Below, in pieces: positions 35,106 to 43,544 of a stretch of 53,542 bases of DNA. Source of the DNA: Desulfobacteraceae bacterium (GTDB lineage: Bacteria; Desulfobacterota; Desulfobacteria; Desulfobacterales; Desulfobacteraceae); the NCBI GenBank assembly GCA_003354055.1, contig PIVQ01000003.1, forward strand, positions 1-53,542, written 5' to 3'. The notes under the pieces are model-generated. The model was not told the DNA's origin, did no database searches, and was given only the letters and a program-made list of their open reading frames with translations. Every line of letters starts with the position of its first letter. Within the stretch, counting starts at the first letter, position 1. A program made the position numbers and the translations under genes.

Positions 35106-35744
35106 ATGAGTCTTGAAATGTGGTTAACCTTTTCATCCATAGCACTTTTAAATATCATTAGCCCGGGGCCGGCGATTTTGCTTGCCATATCAAACGGCGT
35201 CACATCCGGTCCCAAAACGGTTTCTCTATCATCATTGGGGAATGTTTTGGGACTATTCCTTGTGTCATCGGTTTCCCTGTTTGGCGTAGGCGCCATACTT
35301 CAGGCGTCGGCAGTTTTATTCATGCTCATGAAAACGACAGGTGCAGGCTATCTTATATTTTTAGGAATTCGAAAGTACAAAAGCAAAGCGGAGTTTTTAA
35401 CCGCCGACCACGAGACATCACCCACTGAAGACATTGCTTATTTTTCAAAATTTAAAGAAGGATTTCTGATCGCAACAACAAATCCCAAAGCTATCCTGTT
35501 TTTTGTGGCCTTTTTCCCGCTTTTCCTAAACGTTGACGCCCCTGTTTTTCCACAGTTCATCATCATGACACTGACTTTCATGATATTGTCATTCATCTCT
35601 CTTATGGCATACGGATATCTGGCAAAAGCAGCCAGACGCTGGCTTGCTGATATTCGTATGATCAAAGTGTTTCATAAGGTTACAGGTGGAATTTTTATTG
35701 GCATGGGGCTGTTTTTACTTCAGGTTAAGCGCAATCATGGCTGA
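35106..35744 (+). CDS. LysE/RhtB-family amino-acid exporter
   Basis: 212 residues with about six hydrophobic segments. The family signature near the N-terminus is ISPGPAILLAISNGVTSG, with SSLGNVLGLFLVSSVSLFGV and ATTNPKAILFFVAFFPLF following. These proteins export lysine, threonine, homoserine or other amino acids or metabolites using the proton gradient. AAAGGAG precedes the ATG by 10 bp. A second, diverged copy lies at 48822-49454. Confidence 0.9.
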   Translation: MSLEMWLTFSSIALLNIISPGPAILLAISNGVTSGPKTVSLSSLGNVLGLFLVSSVSLFGVGAILQASAVLFMLMKTTGAGYLIFLGIRKYKSKAEFLTADHETSPTEDIAYFSKFKEGFLIATTNPKAILFFVAFFPLFLNVDAPVFPQFIIMTLTFMILSFISLMAYGYLAKAARRWLADIRMIKVFHKVTGGIFIGMGLFLLQVKRNHG

Positions 35745-35784
35745 CCTCAAGATTAGGGTAAACCTTGCGGGGAAAAATCATCAA

Positions 35785-36438
35785 TCAATGCTCAGCCATA
35801 AAATTTTCCATCAAATCCAAACATTTAAGGATGTTCTTCCCCTCTAATGTTAATTGGTATAATTTTTCTTCATTCTGATCAAGGATTCCTGATTGTTTCA
35901 AGGACTTTAAGTGGAAAACCACCTTGGTATGATCTTCAATTTTTAACTCTCTTGTTATTTCCATCAACCGTAAGGTTTTTCGCGTTCTGAACATACGCAT
36001 GGTTTCCCTTCGGATTGAATTGGATAAAGAACTTAAGGTTTCTTCCATCTGGGTTTTTTCAATTCGTTTTTCAAAGCGTATTTCTTCGAGTACCTGCCTG
36101 ATCAAAACCAATAATTGATCAATTTTAAAGGGTTTGGAAATATATTCACTTGCCCCCTTTTTTATTGCATTCACAGCATTTTCTATTGTTGCAAAAGCTG
36201 TAATCATTATAATTTTTGATTTGGGATTTGCTCTTTTTAAATCAGACAGAACGTCTATGCCGGTTTGATCCGGCATCATATAATCCAGTAAAATGATTTC
36301 AAATTTTCTTTTTTTTGCCTGCTCAAGGGCATCCTTTGCCGATATGGCAGTCCAGGTAGAATACCTCTCATCATTTAGAATCTCTTCAAGGTTTTCCCGA
36401 ACTTCGTCATCATCATCCACTATTAGAATATTTGTCAT
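35785..36438 (-). CDS. Response regulator with C-terminal winged-helix-like domain
   Basis: 217 residues. The receiver domain (1-120) has the acidic pocket DDDD near 8-11, phospho-acceptor Asp in IILLDYMMPDQTG, Thr in MITAFA and Lys in YISKPF. The C-terminal part (about 135-217, including LRLMEITRELKIEDHTKVV and FHLKSLKQSGILD) resembles an ArsR/MarR-like winged helix rather than the common OmpR or NarL outputs. It lies downstream of a sensor kinase on the same strand, separated by repeat copy 4. The pair is divergent from the cytochrome operon at 38262 and may control it. AGAGGA precedes the ATG. Confidence 0.85.
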   Translation of the reverse strand: MTNILIVDDDDEVRENLEEILNDERYSTWTAISAKDALEQAKKRKFEIILLDYMMPDQTGIDVLSDLKRANPKSKIIMITAFATIENAVNAIKKGASEYISKPFKIDQLLVLIRQVLEEIRFEKRIEKTQMEETLSSLSNSIRRETMRMFRTRKTLRLMEITRELKIEDHTKVVFHLKSLKQSGILDQNEEKLYQLTLEGKNILKCLDLMENFMAEH

Positions 36439-36451
36439 TGATTTTTCCTCT

Positions 36452-36574
36452 TAGGAATCGTTACAAAACAACTTGATCTAAATACCCTGAAGGGCAGAAA
36501 CTTGTTTCCAAAACCCCTTAAAAGACTGGGTATTTTGAAAACAAAAGATCAAGTAATTTTGGAGCCGATCCTTA
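36452..36574 (-). repeat. Palindromic interspersed repeat, copy 4, with a 19-nt insertion
   Basis: The same ends as copy 1 (TAGGAATCGTTACAAAACAA to GGAGCCGATCCTTA) but 123 bp long. Bases 36483-36501 (TACCCTGAAGGGCAGAAAC) are inserted in the left arm; without them it is exactly 104 bp. It lies between the sensor kinase stop and the response regulator start, two bases short of the kinase stop codon and 13 bp from the regulator ATG. Confidence 0.92.
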
Positions 36575-36576
36575 TT

Positions 36577-38013
36577 CTATTCAATTCTTGTAACCGGCAA
36601 TTCTATAACAACAACCGTTCCCCCATCTTCATTAATGGCAAGCTCTATGGTTCCCTGGTGCTGTTCTATGATACTAAAACAGATAGAGAGACCTAAACCG
36701 CATCCTTTACCGATCTTTTTCGTTGTGAAAAAAGGATCAAAGGCTTTGGAGATAAATTCGTCAGCAATTCCTGTTCCTTTGTCTGAAAATTCAATGCATA
36801 TATGATCATCTATCCTCTTGCTCTTAATGCTGATTTCTTTTTCATTATCCATTGCCTCGATTGAGTTATTGATGATGTTGATAAAAACCTGTTCAAGCTT
36901 ATCCGAATCGCAGAAGGCCTCAACAAAATCTTCAAGCCGGGTATTCACCTTAATGTTTTTCAACCGGTAATGCAGGACTGACAATGCATTCAAAATTATC
37001 TGGTTGATATCACTGGACTCATAATTGGTCTCCTTGATATGAGAGAACCTGAGTAGTTCTTTGGCGATGGTTGATGCTCTGTCAATATTAGTCTCTATTG
37101 AACTTAACTTCTGATGGAACCTGTCCTTCTCCATATATTTATCAGGCTTGCTTTGTAACATCTGTATATTTAATGATGCATTTGTCAGCGGCGTGTTAAT
37201 TTCGTGGGCAATTCCTGCGGCCAGCTGACCCAGAGATGCCATTTTTTCAGATTGAGCCAGCCGTCTTATCTGTTTCTCAAGTTTATTGCGGGTTTCAATA
37301 TCAAAGATATTCAACCCTTTCATTAAAAAATATGTGATCAGCACGGCACAAAAGCCACGAAAGAATTCAACAGGCAGGGGTAAAAAAACGGGTTGGTAAT
37401 GTGAGAACATCAGACCTGCAAAAATACCATAACAGAAAAACCCCAGTGCAGTTAAAAAAAAGTAGCGGGAAATACTTAGGCTAATTTTCTGTACCTTGGT
37501 TGAATATAACAATAAAGCCGAGGCTGTGATGATGCTTCCCCAAAATCCGAAACTCATTCTGAGTAGAACATCTGCTTTTCTGAAAAGAGATGGATCCCCA
37601 TGAAAATCATGCCGTGTTAAATAGAAAACCATGATAAAAAAGGCGATAATGGCTCCCAGCTGAAACCACTTGAAAAACGGGTTGTTGTTCATTTTATCCA
37701 TCAATGCCAACCCGAAGAGTAAAAGACATAAAAAGGATAGAAGGACAATTATGGTACTGATAAATTGAATCGTTATAAAATTGTCGACTGACAAAAACGC
37801 TTTCTGAACGATTAAAAAAAGCTGAATCCATTCATGGGTACCATGGGTAAACCCAAAGGCGGACAAAAGCCATAAATTTCCGGCAATTTTCAGCTTGCTT
37901 GCCTTCATGTCTTTGATCCCAATGGAAGCACCTAAAAATAAAAACACCAACCCATAAGCAAAATAGAGGGGGTAAATCGGGTTCAAATCCTTCAGTACAG
38001 ATAGTTCTATCAT
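36577..38013 (-). CDS. Membrane sensor histidine kinase with multi-pass N-terminus
   Basis: 478 residues from ATG 38013; an upstream in-frame TTG (38061) would add 16 residues. Seven or so hydrophobic segments fill about 1-245 (YPLYFAYGLVFLFLGASIGI, FISTIIVLLSFLCLLLFGLA and others) with few polar loops. HisKA has LGQLAAGIAHEINTPLTNAS with the phosphohistidine in AHEI. The ATPase domain shows INNSIEAM, FSDKGTGI and GKGCGLGLSICFSIIEQHQG. The type resembles NtrB/ZraS-like kinases with an intramembrane sensor. Its partner is the downstream response regulator. The signal is unknown; proximity to a cytochrome/CuA locus suggests redox or electron-acceptor sensing. Confidence 0.88.
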   Translation of the reverse strand: MIELSVLKDLNPIYPLYFAYGLVFLFLGASIGIKDMKASKLKIAGNLWLLSAFGFTHGTHEWIQLFLIVQKAFLSVDNFITIQFISTIIVLLSFLCLLLFGLALMDKMNNNPFFKWFQLGAIIAFFIMVFYLTRHDFHGDPSLFRKADVLLRMSFGFWGSIITASALLLYSTKVQKISLSISRYFFLTALGFFCYGIFAGLMFSHYQPVFLPLPVEFFRGFCAVLITYFLMKGLNIFDIETRNKLEKQIRRLAQSEKMASLGQLAAGIAHEINTPLTNASLNIQMLQSKPDKYMEKDRFHQKLSSIETNIDRASTIAKELLRFSHIKETNYESSDINQIILNALSVLHYRLKNIKVNTRLEDFVEAFCDSDKLEQVFINIINNSIEAMDNEKEISIKSKRIDDHICIEFSDKGTGIADEFISKAFDPFFTTKKIGKGCGLGLSICFSIIEQHQGTIELAINEDGGTVVVIELPVTRIE

Positions 38014-38136
38014 TTTTAATAACTCTTGAAATTTTATCTGGTATTTTATATTCTTACTCAACTAATATCATCAGTATAGAAAAAAAAATTTAAAAATCAA
38101 GACATTCTGAACTCAACTGAGCTGAAAATTTCTCCA

Positions 38137-38154
38137 TGTGAATTTCTCTTCACA
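38137..38154. promoter_or_regulatory. TGTGAA-N6-TTCACA dyad between kinase and cytochrome operon
   Basis: A perfect 6+6 inverted repeat lies in the 248-bp divergent gap, 108 bp before the octaheme cytochrome ATG. The half-sites look like CRP/FNR-family TGTGA/TCACA, but the spacing is two bases wider than the usual N6, so the binding protein may instead be the local response regulator. Confidence 0.4.
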
Positions 38155-38261
38155 CGACAGCTATATTAGGTGAAATACATTTCTCTTGTACGGATAGTAT
38201 AATCTTTATATGTCTTGAATGTTGGGATGTCATTTATATTTACTCTAAATCAGGGGGGCTT

Positions 38262-39536
38262 ATGAAAACAAGATTTTTGGCAGCAATCTTATTGCTGTGC
38301 CTTTTCACTTTTGGACTTTGGGGATGCGGCACGGAGCCGGTGGTCGATGTCGCCGCCATAACCTCACAACCAAAAGATTTCGTTGGGTCGAACACGTGTA
38401 AGATGTGTCATTTGGAGCATTATGATTCTTGGAAAATGACCATGCACTCTCGCATGCTTCAGGATGCAAAAGCCAACGAGGATGCCATTATCGTTTCCAT
38501 TGACGAAAAGAAAATCCGGGCGGATCTTGCCAAACTGAGTAAAAAACTAAAGGTCCCGGCCGATAAGGTCTATGTACCTAAAAAAGACGAAATACTCTAC
38601 ACCATAGGCAGTCAGTGGAAGCAGCGGTATCTTGTCAAAAAAGAGGGTATGCTTTATGTCTCCCCCATTCAGTATAATGCCCAGACTGACAGGTGGGTAA
38701 ACTACCATGAACAAGACTGGGATAAGCGATCCTGGCTCTTAAAATGCGGCGGGTGTCATGCAACCGGTGTTGATCTTGAGAAACAAACCTTTGTAGAGCC
38801 CGGTGTCGGGTGCGAATCCTGTCACGGCAAAGGATCATGGCATGCCGCTTTACCGCGGACCGAAGTTTTTGAAAAGAGAAATACCATTGTTAATCCGGCT
38901 AAATTAACCATGGGAGTTGCAGCCCAGATTTGCGGGTCCTGCCATAACAGAGGCAAATCAACCATGAAAAAAGGCGGTGGCTGGCCAGTGGGATATGAAC
39001 CGGGCAAAGCGCTTACAGCGTATTATAAATCCACCTCCTTTGAAAAAGGAGATGCCAAGCACGTCTATCCCAATGAGTTCTCCAAAGCACATCATCAGCA
39101 GTATATTGACTGGCAGCAATCCAAGCATGCGGAAGAGGGTGTGACCTGTACATCCTGCCATTATGTTCATCAGATTGGTATGCCCCAAACCCGTTCGCAA
39201 ACGGATAAACCCGGTTCCCAGCAATGTTTTCAATGCCATGTTCAGGTCAATACCAATATGGCCCATTCGATTCATTCTTTTGCCAATTGTGTAGGCTGCC
39301 ATATGCCTAAGATTGCCAAGAGTGCAGAATCCGGAGATATCCGCAGTCATATTTTTGTGCCGTTGTTACCTGAAGACACCCTGAATAATCCGAAGGTTCC
39401 GAACTCATGCCAGACATGTCACAAACATAAAAATGACGATTTAAATGAACTTCAGGCCGCATGGAAGAGACTATCGGTATTACCAAAACCAGCAGGCAAG
39501 GCCATTGACCCTGTTGAATATAAATATACCAAGTAA
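38262..39536 (+). CDS. Octaheme c-type cytochrome lipoprotein (cytochrome c554-like)
   Basis: 424 residues. The signal peptide ends in a lipobox (FGLWGC), so the mature protein is anchored by a lipid. Eight CxxCH haem sites occur in order: CKMCH, CGGCH, CESCH, CGSCH, CTSCH, CFQCH, CVGCH, CQTCH. The opening FVGSNTCKMCHLEHYDSWKM is typical of the cytochrome c554 / multiheme carrier group. It is the first gene of a locus with a triheme membrane cytochrome and a cytochrome b, spaced 18 bp from the next gene. It probably carries electrons between the quinone pool and a periplasmic or outer-membrane partner. No known catalytic haem (for example CxxCK) is seen. Confidence 0.92.
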   Translation: MKTRFLAAILLLCLFTFGLWGCGTEPVVDVAAITSQPKDFVGSNTCKMCHLEHYDSWKMTMHSRMLQDAKANEDAIIVSIDEKKIRADLAKLSKKLKVPADKVYVPKKDEILYTIGSQWKQRYLVKKEGMLYVSPIQYNAQTDRWVNYHEQDWDKRSWLLKCGGCHATGVDLEKQTFVEPGVGCESCHGKGSWHAALPRTEVFEKRNTIVNPAKLTMGVAAQICGSCHNRGKSTMKKGGGWPVGYEPGKALTAYYKSTSFEKGDAKHVYPNEFSKAHHQQYIDWQQSKHAEEGVTCTSCHYVHQIGMPQTRSQTDKPGSQQCFQCHVQVNTNMAHSIHSFANCVGCHMPKIAKSAESGDIRSHIFVPLLPEDTLNNPKVPNSCQTCHKHKNDDLNELQAAWKRLSVLPKPAGKAIDPVEYKYTK

Positions 39537-39554
39537 ACCCTCAAGGAGTCCGAT

Positions 39555-40244
39555 ATGAAGCGAAAAAATTGGTTTTGTACGCTCATACTCACAGGTCTCC
39601 TGTTGGCTGTCGGGGTCTTTCCGGTCTTAACTTTTGGCCAGGAAGAAGTTGCTTCAAGCATGATGCGGTATAAGCAATATGAGGTTAGCACAGGCTACTA
39701 TGAAGACTATGAAGCCAAACCTCAACGGCAACGTCCCTTTGTTGAGATACCTGGTGTTCGCAAAGGGCTGTTTCCATACAGCCCGGCCGCGGCAAGTGTA
39801 AGAAACAGGTCCCGGCTGGCAGATTCTCACCGGGGGATTAAATTCTATAACAACAGACGATGTGAAGAGTGCCATGTTGAACAGACAAGGAGCATTCATA
39901 CGGTTAGGGCAAATCTCACCTGCCGGCAATGCCACGGAGGAGAACCCATTGCAAGCAATGACCACTATTTTTCACCCATGAATCCCATAAGACGGCATGC
40001 CTATGTATGCTCAAAGTGCCATGAAGGGGCCAGTGCCTCTTTTGCCGGATATGTTATCCACGAGCCCAATCCGTCAATGAAAAGCACCTTGAAGACATTT
40101 CCGGTTCTGTTTTATGCCTTCTGGATTATGATCGCCATAGCTGTGGGAACCTTTGTTGTTTTCCTTCCCCACACGATACTTTGGGGATTGAGAGAGCTTC
40201 TTTTAAAAAAAGGAGGTGGCCCAAATGAGCACTCAGAAAAATAG
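39555..40244 (+). CDS. Membrane-anchored triheme c-type cytochrome
   Basis: 229 residues. A signal peptide (about 1-29, ending FGQ) is followed by a spacer of about 70 residues, then three CxxCH sites: CEECH, CRQCH, CSKCH. A C-terminal transmembrane helix (FPVLFYAFWIMIAIAVGTFV) anchors it, with a short basic tail inside. This layout resembles the quinol-side cytochromes that pair with a b-type cytochrome. AAGGAG precedes the ATG. Its 3' end overlaps the cytochrome b start by 20 bp, so the two are translationally linked and likely form one complex. Confidence 0.9.
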   Translation: MKRKNWFCTLILTGLLLAVGVFPVLTFGQEEVASSMMRYKQYEVSTGYYEDYEAKPQRQRPFVEIPGVRKGLFPYSPAAASVRNRSRLADSHRGIKFYNNRRCEECHVEQTRSIHTVRANLTCRQCHGGEPIASNDHYFSPMNPIRRHAYVCSKCHEGASASFAGYVIHEPNPSMKSTLKTFPVLFYAFWIMIAIAVGTFVVFLPHTILWGLRELLLKKGGGPNEHSEK

Positions 40245-41043
40245 ACTGAAACGCTTTACACCACTCCAGCGTTTGTTTCATGTACTGTTGATGATCTCAT
40301 TTCTGATCCTTGGTGCCACAGGGTTGTCCCGGCTCTACATCCTGTCAGACTGGGGGAGATGGCTTGCAGGCGTCTTTGGGGGATATGAATCTGCACTTGT
40401 GGTTCATAAATATGTGGGTTTTTTTATGATACTGGGATTTGTTATCCATGGACTGTATTTATTAACAAAAATCAAAGCTAAAAGTTTAACCGGCCCGGAT
40501 TCTTTACTTCCAAGAGGTAAAGATATCCTGGATTTTTTTAGACACATCGGCTGGTTTTTCGGCGTAAAAGAATTACCCAAGTTTGATCGCTGGGGGTATT
40601 GGGAAAAGTTTGACTATTGGGCTGTTTTCTGGGGTATGGTAATCATCGGCGTAACAGGCCTGATGATGGCCTTCCCGCTTATTGCAACCCAATACATGCC
40701 GGGTTGGGGGCTAAATGTAGCCCTGTGGGTTCACAGGATTGAAGCCATCCTGGCCATGGCACATGTGTTTGTCATTCATTTTTTCATTGCCCACCTGCGG
40801 CGTCACAATTTCCCCATGGATCGAACCATGTTTGAGGGCAGTGCCGCTTTAAAAACGGTCCAAAGTGAAAAACCATTATGGATAGACCGCTTGAAAAGCA
40901 ACGGAGAATTGGATGGTATGCTGGTGGCAGAAGCTGCGGCACCCCAAAAGGCCGTCTTTTTTATATTCGGATATACCATGGTGGCCACAGGGTTGTTTCT
41001 TCTCATCGGTGGCCTGGTAAACTGGCACGCAATTTCATGGTAG
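40225..41043 (+). CDS. Di-haem cytochrome b, formate dehydrogenase gamma / thiosulfate reductase type
   Basis: 272 residues from ATG 40225 (AGGAGGTGG lies just upstream). Four core transmembrane helices carry candidate haem histidines in QRLFHVLLMISFLILG, ALVVHKYVGFFMILGFVIHG and IEAILAMAHVFVIHFFIAHL. A further helix near the C-terminus (VFFIFGYTMVATGLFLLIGG) is an addition. This family passes electrons between the membrane quinone pool and periplasmic cytochromes. It closes the first transcription unit: a strong intrinsic terminator follows 24 bp after the stop. Confidence 0.9.
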   Translation: MSTQKNRLKRFTPLQRLFHVLLMISFLILGATGLSRLYILSDWGRWLAGVFGGYESALVVHKYVGFFMILGFVIHGLYLLTKIKAKSLTGPDSLLPRGKDILDFFRHIGWFFGVKELPKFDRWGYWEKFDYWAVFWGMVIIGVTGLMMAFPLIATQYMPGWGLNVALWVHRIEAILAMAHVFVIHFFIAHLRRHNFPMDRTMFEGSAALKTVQSEKPLWIDRLKSNGELDGMLVAEAAAPQKAVFFIFGYTMVATGLFLLIGGLVNWHAISW

Positions 41044-41066
41044 AATTTAACCTTTAAACGTCATCA

Positions 41067-41106
41067 ATATAGAGGCAGGTTTTTTAACCTGCCTCTATAT
41101 TTTTTA
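41067..41106 (+). terminator. Strong intrinsic terminator after cytochrome b
   Basis: ATATAGAGGCAGGTT and AACCTGCCTCTATAT form a perfect 15-bp stem with a TTTT loop, followed directly by TTTTTT. It separates the cytochrome genes from the cupredoxin genes into two transcription units. Confidence 0.92.
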
Positions 41107-41124
41107 ATGTATTATGTCTGTTGC

Positions 41125-41138
41125 TTGATTTAAATCAA
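41125..41138 (+). promoter_or_regulatory. Perfect FNR/DNR-type box
   Basis: TTGATTTAAATCAA matches the FNR-family consensus TTGAT-N4-ATCAA exactly. It lies between the terminator and the cupredoxin gene. Its centre is about 41 bp before the preferred ATG (41173), so activation from the usual -41.5 position would give an almost leaderless mRNA. It may instead act as a repressor site, or transcription may start in an unusual place. Confidence 0.65.
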
Positions 41139-41172
41139 TGACGTAATGGCAACACCAGCCTATGCTACAGGT

Positions 41173-41628
41173 ATGAAAAAAGATTATTTATATTTGGGTG
41201 CCATAGTTCTTCTGTTTGTTCTTATCCCTTTGGGTATTCGTGCCTATGATCACTCCTTAAAGCCCCAAAGCCCCCAATCGGGTACAAAAGAGTTCATTCT
41301 GACAGGCCATTCCCAAAAAGGCTGGCTTCTGGGTGAAGTAAACGCCTATGATATGCTGTCTTTTTTTAAACAAAACAAAGAGTTGAAAAAGCCCGTAATT
41401 CGCGTCTCTTTGAACGATCAGGTGGTGTTGAAGTTAAGAAGTGCGGATGTGACCCATGGCTTCTCCCTGAAAAGCTACGGTATTTATATTTCCGGAGGCA
41501 TTGATCCGGGCCGAACCTTATATGCAAAATTTAAAGCGGACAAGGAAGGATCGTTTTTGTTTACCTGCACTGTGTTCTGCGGTGATGTCCATCATTCAAT
41601 GCAGGGCACGCTGGTTGTTGAAAAATGA
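41173..41628 (+). CDS. Membrane-anchored CuA-type cupredoxin (cytochrome oxidase subunit II-like)
   Basis: 151 residues from ATG 41173; ATG 41146 would add nine residues but lacks a ribosome site. One N-terminal transmembrane helix (6-24) anchors a periplasmic cupredoxin domain. The full set of CuA ligands is visible: H95 in DVTHGF, then C132, C136, H140 and M143 in CTVFCGDVHHSM. Subunit II of cytochrome oxidase and nitrous oxide reductase use this centre to accept electrons from cytochrome c. There is no oxidase subunit I or NosZ nearby. Its stop overlaps the next start (ATGA). Confidence 0.88.
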   Translation: MKKDYLYLGAIVLLFVLIPLGIRAYDHSLKPQSPQSGTKEFILTGHSQKGWLLGEVNAYDMLSFFKQNKELKKPVIRVSLNDQVVLKLRSADVTHGFSLKSYGIYISGGIDPGRTLYAKFKADKEGSFLFTCTVFCGDVHHSMQGTLVVEK

Positions 41629-43544
41629 CCCGAAAACAACTATTTTTCATTCTCCTTTTCAGTCTTGAACTGGCCGTCATTATCCCCCTGGCCATTGCAA
41701 TTCTTCCAAAGCAAAAAACCATACGACGCATATCCGTTGATGCAAAAAAATTTGAGTATTCTCCTTCAAAAATAGTGGTCAATAAAGGAGATACGATCAT
41801 TTTAAGATTTTCTTCATCAGACATTACCCATGGATTCCATTTGGATGGATACCCCATTGAACTCATGGCAAGAAAGGGAACAAGTTTCAGAAAAGTCTCC
41901 CCCGATCATGATACAGATCATTTGAAAAAAAACTGGATGAGAATGTCATCGGTCAAATTCACGGCATCCAAATCCGGAAAATTTATTTTCCGATGTACCA
42001 AGCTGTGCGGGAACCTTCATCCGTTTATGACAGGTGAGATGATCGTAAAACCCAATACAGCCTATCATTTTGCCGTCTCTTTATCTGTCTGGATAACATT
42101 TGCCGTCCTGATCGCAGGATTTTATCAAAAAAAGACACAACCAAAACCGTTTCGCATCAATCTTTTTGAATTATTCCCCCGGTTTAAAAAGCTGGTACAC
42201 TTACGAAACTTTCAGCTGTTTTTTATCCTGCTGAACCTCATCGTATTCTATCTGTTTATTCTTTCAAGTCTCGGCGGCAGCCCCGTGGGGAACCGAAATA
42301 TTGCCATCGTATTTGTCTGGATTCTATGGTGGTTTTTGTTAAAAGCGATTATGGTCCCCTTTGGCGGCAGGGTATGGTGTTTTATGTGTCCGTTACCGGC
42401 ACCGGCAGAGTGGCTGAGCCGTAAACGAATCGCAACCGTCAATTTTATCCGTAAAAAATATAAAAGAATCCACCACAGATACCTTGGCCTTGAACTGGAC
42501 TGGCCAAAAAGACTGCAAAACATCTGGCTGCAGAATATTTTGTTTTTGGTATTAATATCCTTCGGCATGATACTGATCACACGGCCCATTGCCACGGCTT
42601 TTATTTTTCTTGTTATCTTAGGGCTTACTCTTATCCTGTCCCTTTTCTTTCGTCACCGGGTTTTCTGCCGGTACTTATGTCCTGTCGGTGGTTTTTTAGG
42701 CACCTATTCAATGGCATCCATGACCGAGATCCGTTCAATTGATAAGGATGTCTGTAAAAAGCATAAAAACAAATCCTGCCTTTCAGGCGGCCCTGACGGA
42801 TGGGCATGCCCATGGAATCAATACATCGGCAATATGACCCGTAACACCGATTGCGGTCTGTGCACGGAATGCATTAAAAGCTGCCCGAAAGACAATATCG
42901 GTATCTTTATAAGGCCTTTTGGCTCAGATCGCGTCATCAAAGGATATGATGAAGTGTACAATATCATCATCATGCTGGTGGTTGCCATTGTCTTCAGTGC
43001 GGTTATGCTGGGACCATGGGGAGTTATAAAAAACGCCGCTAACGTGACGGAATCAGGAAATTTAACCCATTTTATACTATTCCTGATAACAGTATGGAGT
43101 CTGGCCCTTATTATTTTTCCGGCAGTTTTTATATCTTCATGCAAGCTGTCAAACCTTATCGCGAAGAAACCTATTCCGGACCGAACCCTGATCTTTAAAC
43201 TCAGCTATATTCTTATCCCTGTCGGCATCTTTGCATGGATCTCATTCAGCCTGCCCGCCATAATGATCAATTACGGGTATATCATCTCCATCCTGTCAGA
43301 CCCTTTGGGACTTGGCTGGGATCTCTTCAATTTGGCAAATGTACATTTTAAACCATTTCTGGCAGAATGGATTCCCCTGATCCAGGGCGCTGCATTGCTG
43401 ACGGGGCTTTACCTGGGACTAGAGCGGGGGCAGCGATCTTTACGAGAAGTCATTACCAAAAAGGGAACTCTTTTCCTTGCCATGCTATTTCCATCCCTGT
43501 TTGCTCTTCTTAGTGTCAATATTCTGCTGAGAATTATTTTATGA
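41625..43544 (+). CDS. CuA-type cupredoxin fused to a NosR/NapH-like Fe-S membrane protein
   Basis: 639 residues. An N-terminal helix (6-26) precedes a second cupredoxin domain with CuA ligands H69 (DITHGF), C124, C128, H132 and M135 in CTKLCGNLHPFM. From about 150 there are about nine transmembrane helices with the NosR/NapH signatures WCFMCPLPAP (C252-C255-P) and FCRYLCPVGG (C348-C352-P). Cysteines 377, 385, 395 and a canonical CGLCTECIKSCP (410-421) would bind two 4Fe-4S clusters on the cytoplasmic side. The fusion would link cytoplasmic ferredoxin-like clusters through the membrane to a periplasmic copper centre. It is cotranscribed with the smaller CuA protein. The function is unassigned. 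Confidence 0.88.
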   Translation: MTRKQLFFILLFSLELAVIIPLAIAILPKQKTIRRISVDAKKFEYSPSKIVVNKGDTIILRFSSSDITHGFHLDGYPIELMARKGTSFRKVSPDHDTDHLKKNWMRMSSVKFTASKSGKFIFRCTKLCGNLHPFMTGEMIVKPNTAYHFAVSLSVWITFAVLIAGFYQKKTQPKPFRINLFELFPRFKKLVHLRNFQLFFILLNLIVFYLFILSSLGGSPVGNRNIAIVFVWILWWFLLKAIMVPFGGRVWCFMCPLPAPAEWLSRKRIATVNFIRKKYKRIHHRYLGLELDWPKRLQNIWLQNILFLVLISFGMILITRPIATAFIFLVILGLTLILSLFFRHRVFCRYLCPVGGFLGTYSMASMTEIRSIDKDVCKKHKNKSCLSGGPDGWACPWNQYIGNMTRNTDCGLCTECIKSCPKDNIGIFIRPFGSDRVIKGYDEVYNIIIMLVVAIVFSAVMLGPWGVIKNAANVTESGNLTHFILFLITVWSLALIIFPAVFISSCKLSNLIAKKPIPDRTLIFKLSYILIPVGIFAWISFSLPAIMINYGYIISILSDPLGLGWDLFNLANVHFKPFLAEWIPLIQGAALLTGLYLGLERGQRSLREVITKKGTLFLAMLFPSLFALLSVNILLRIIL

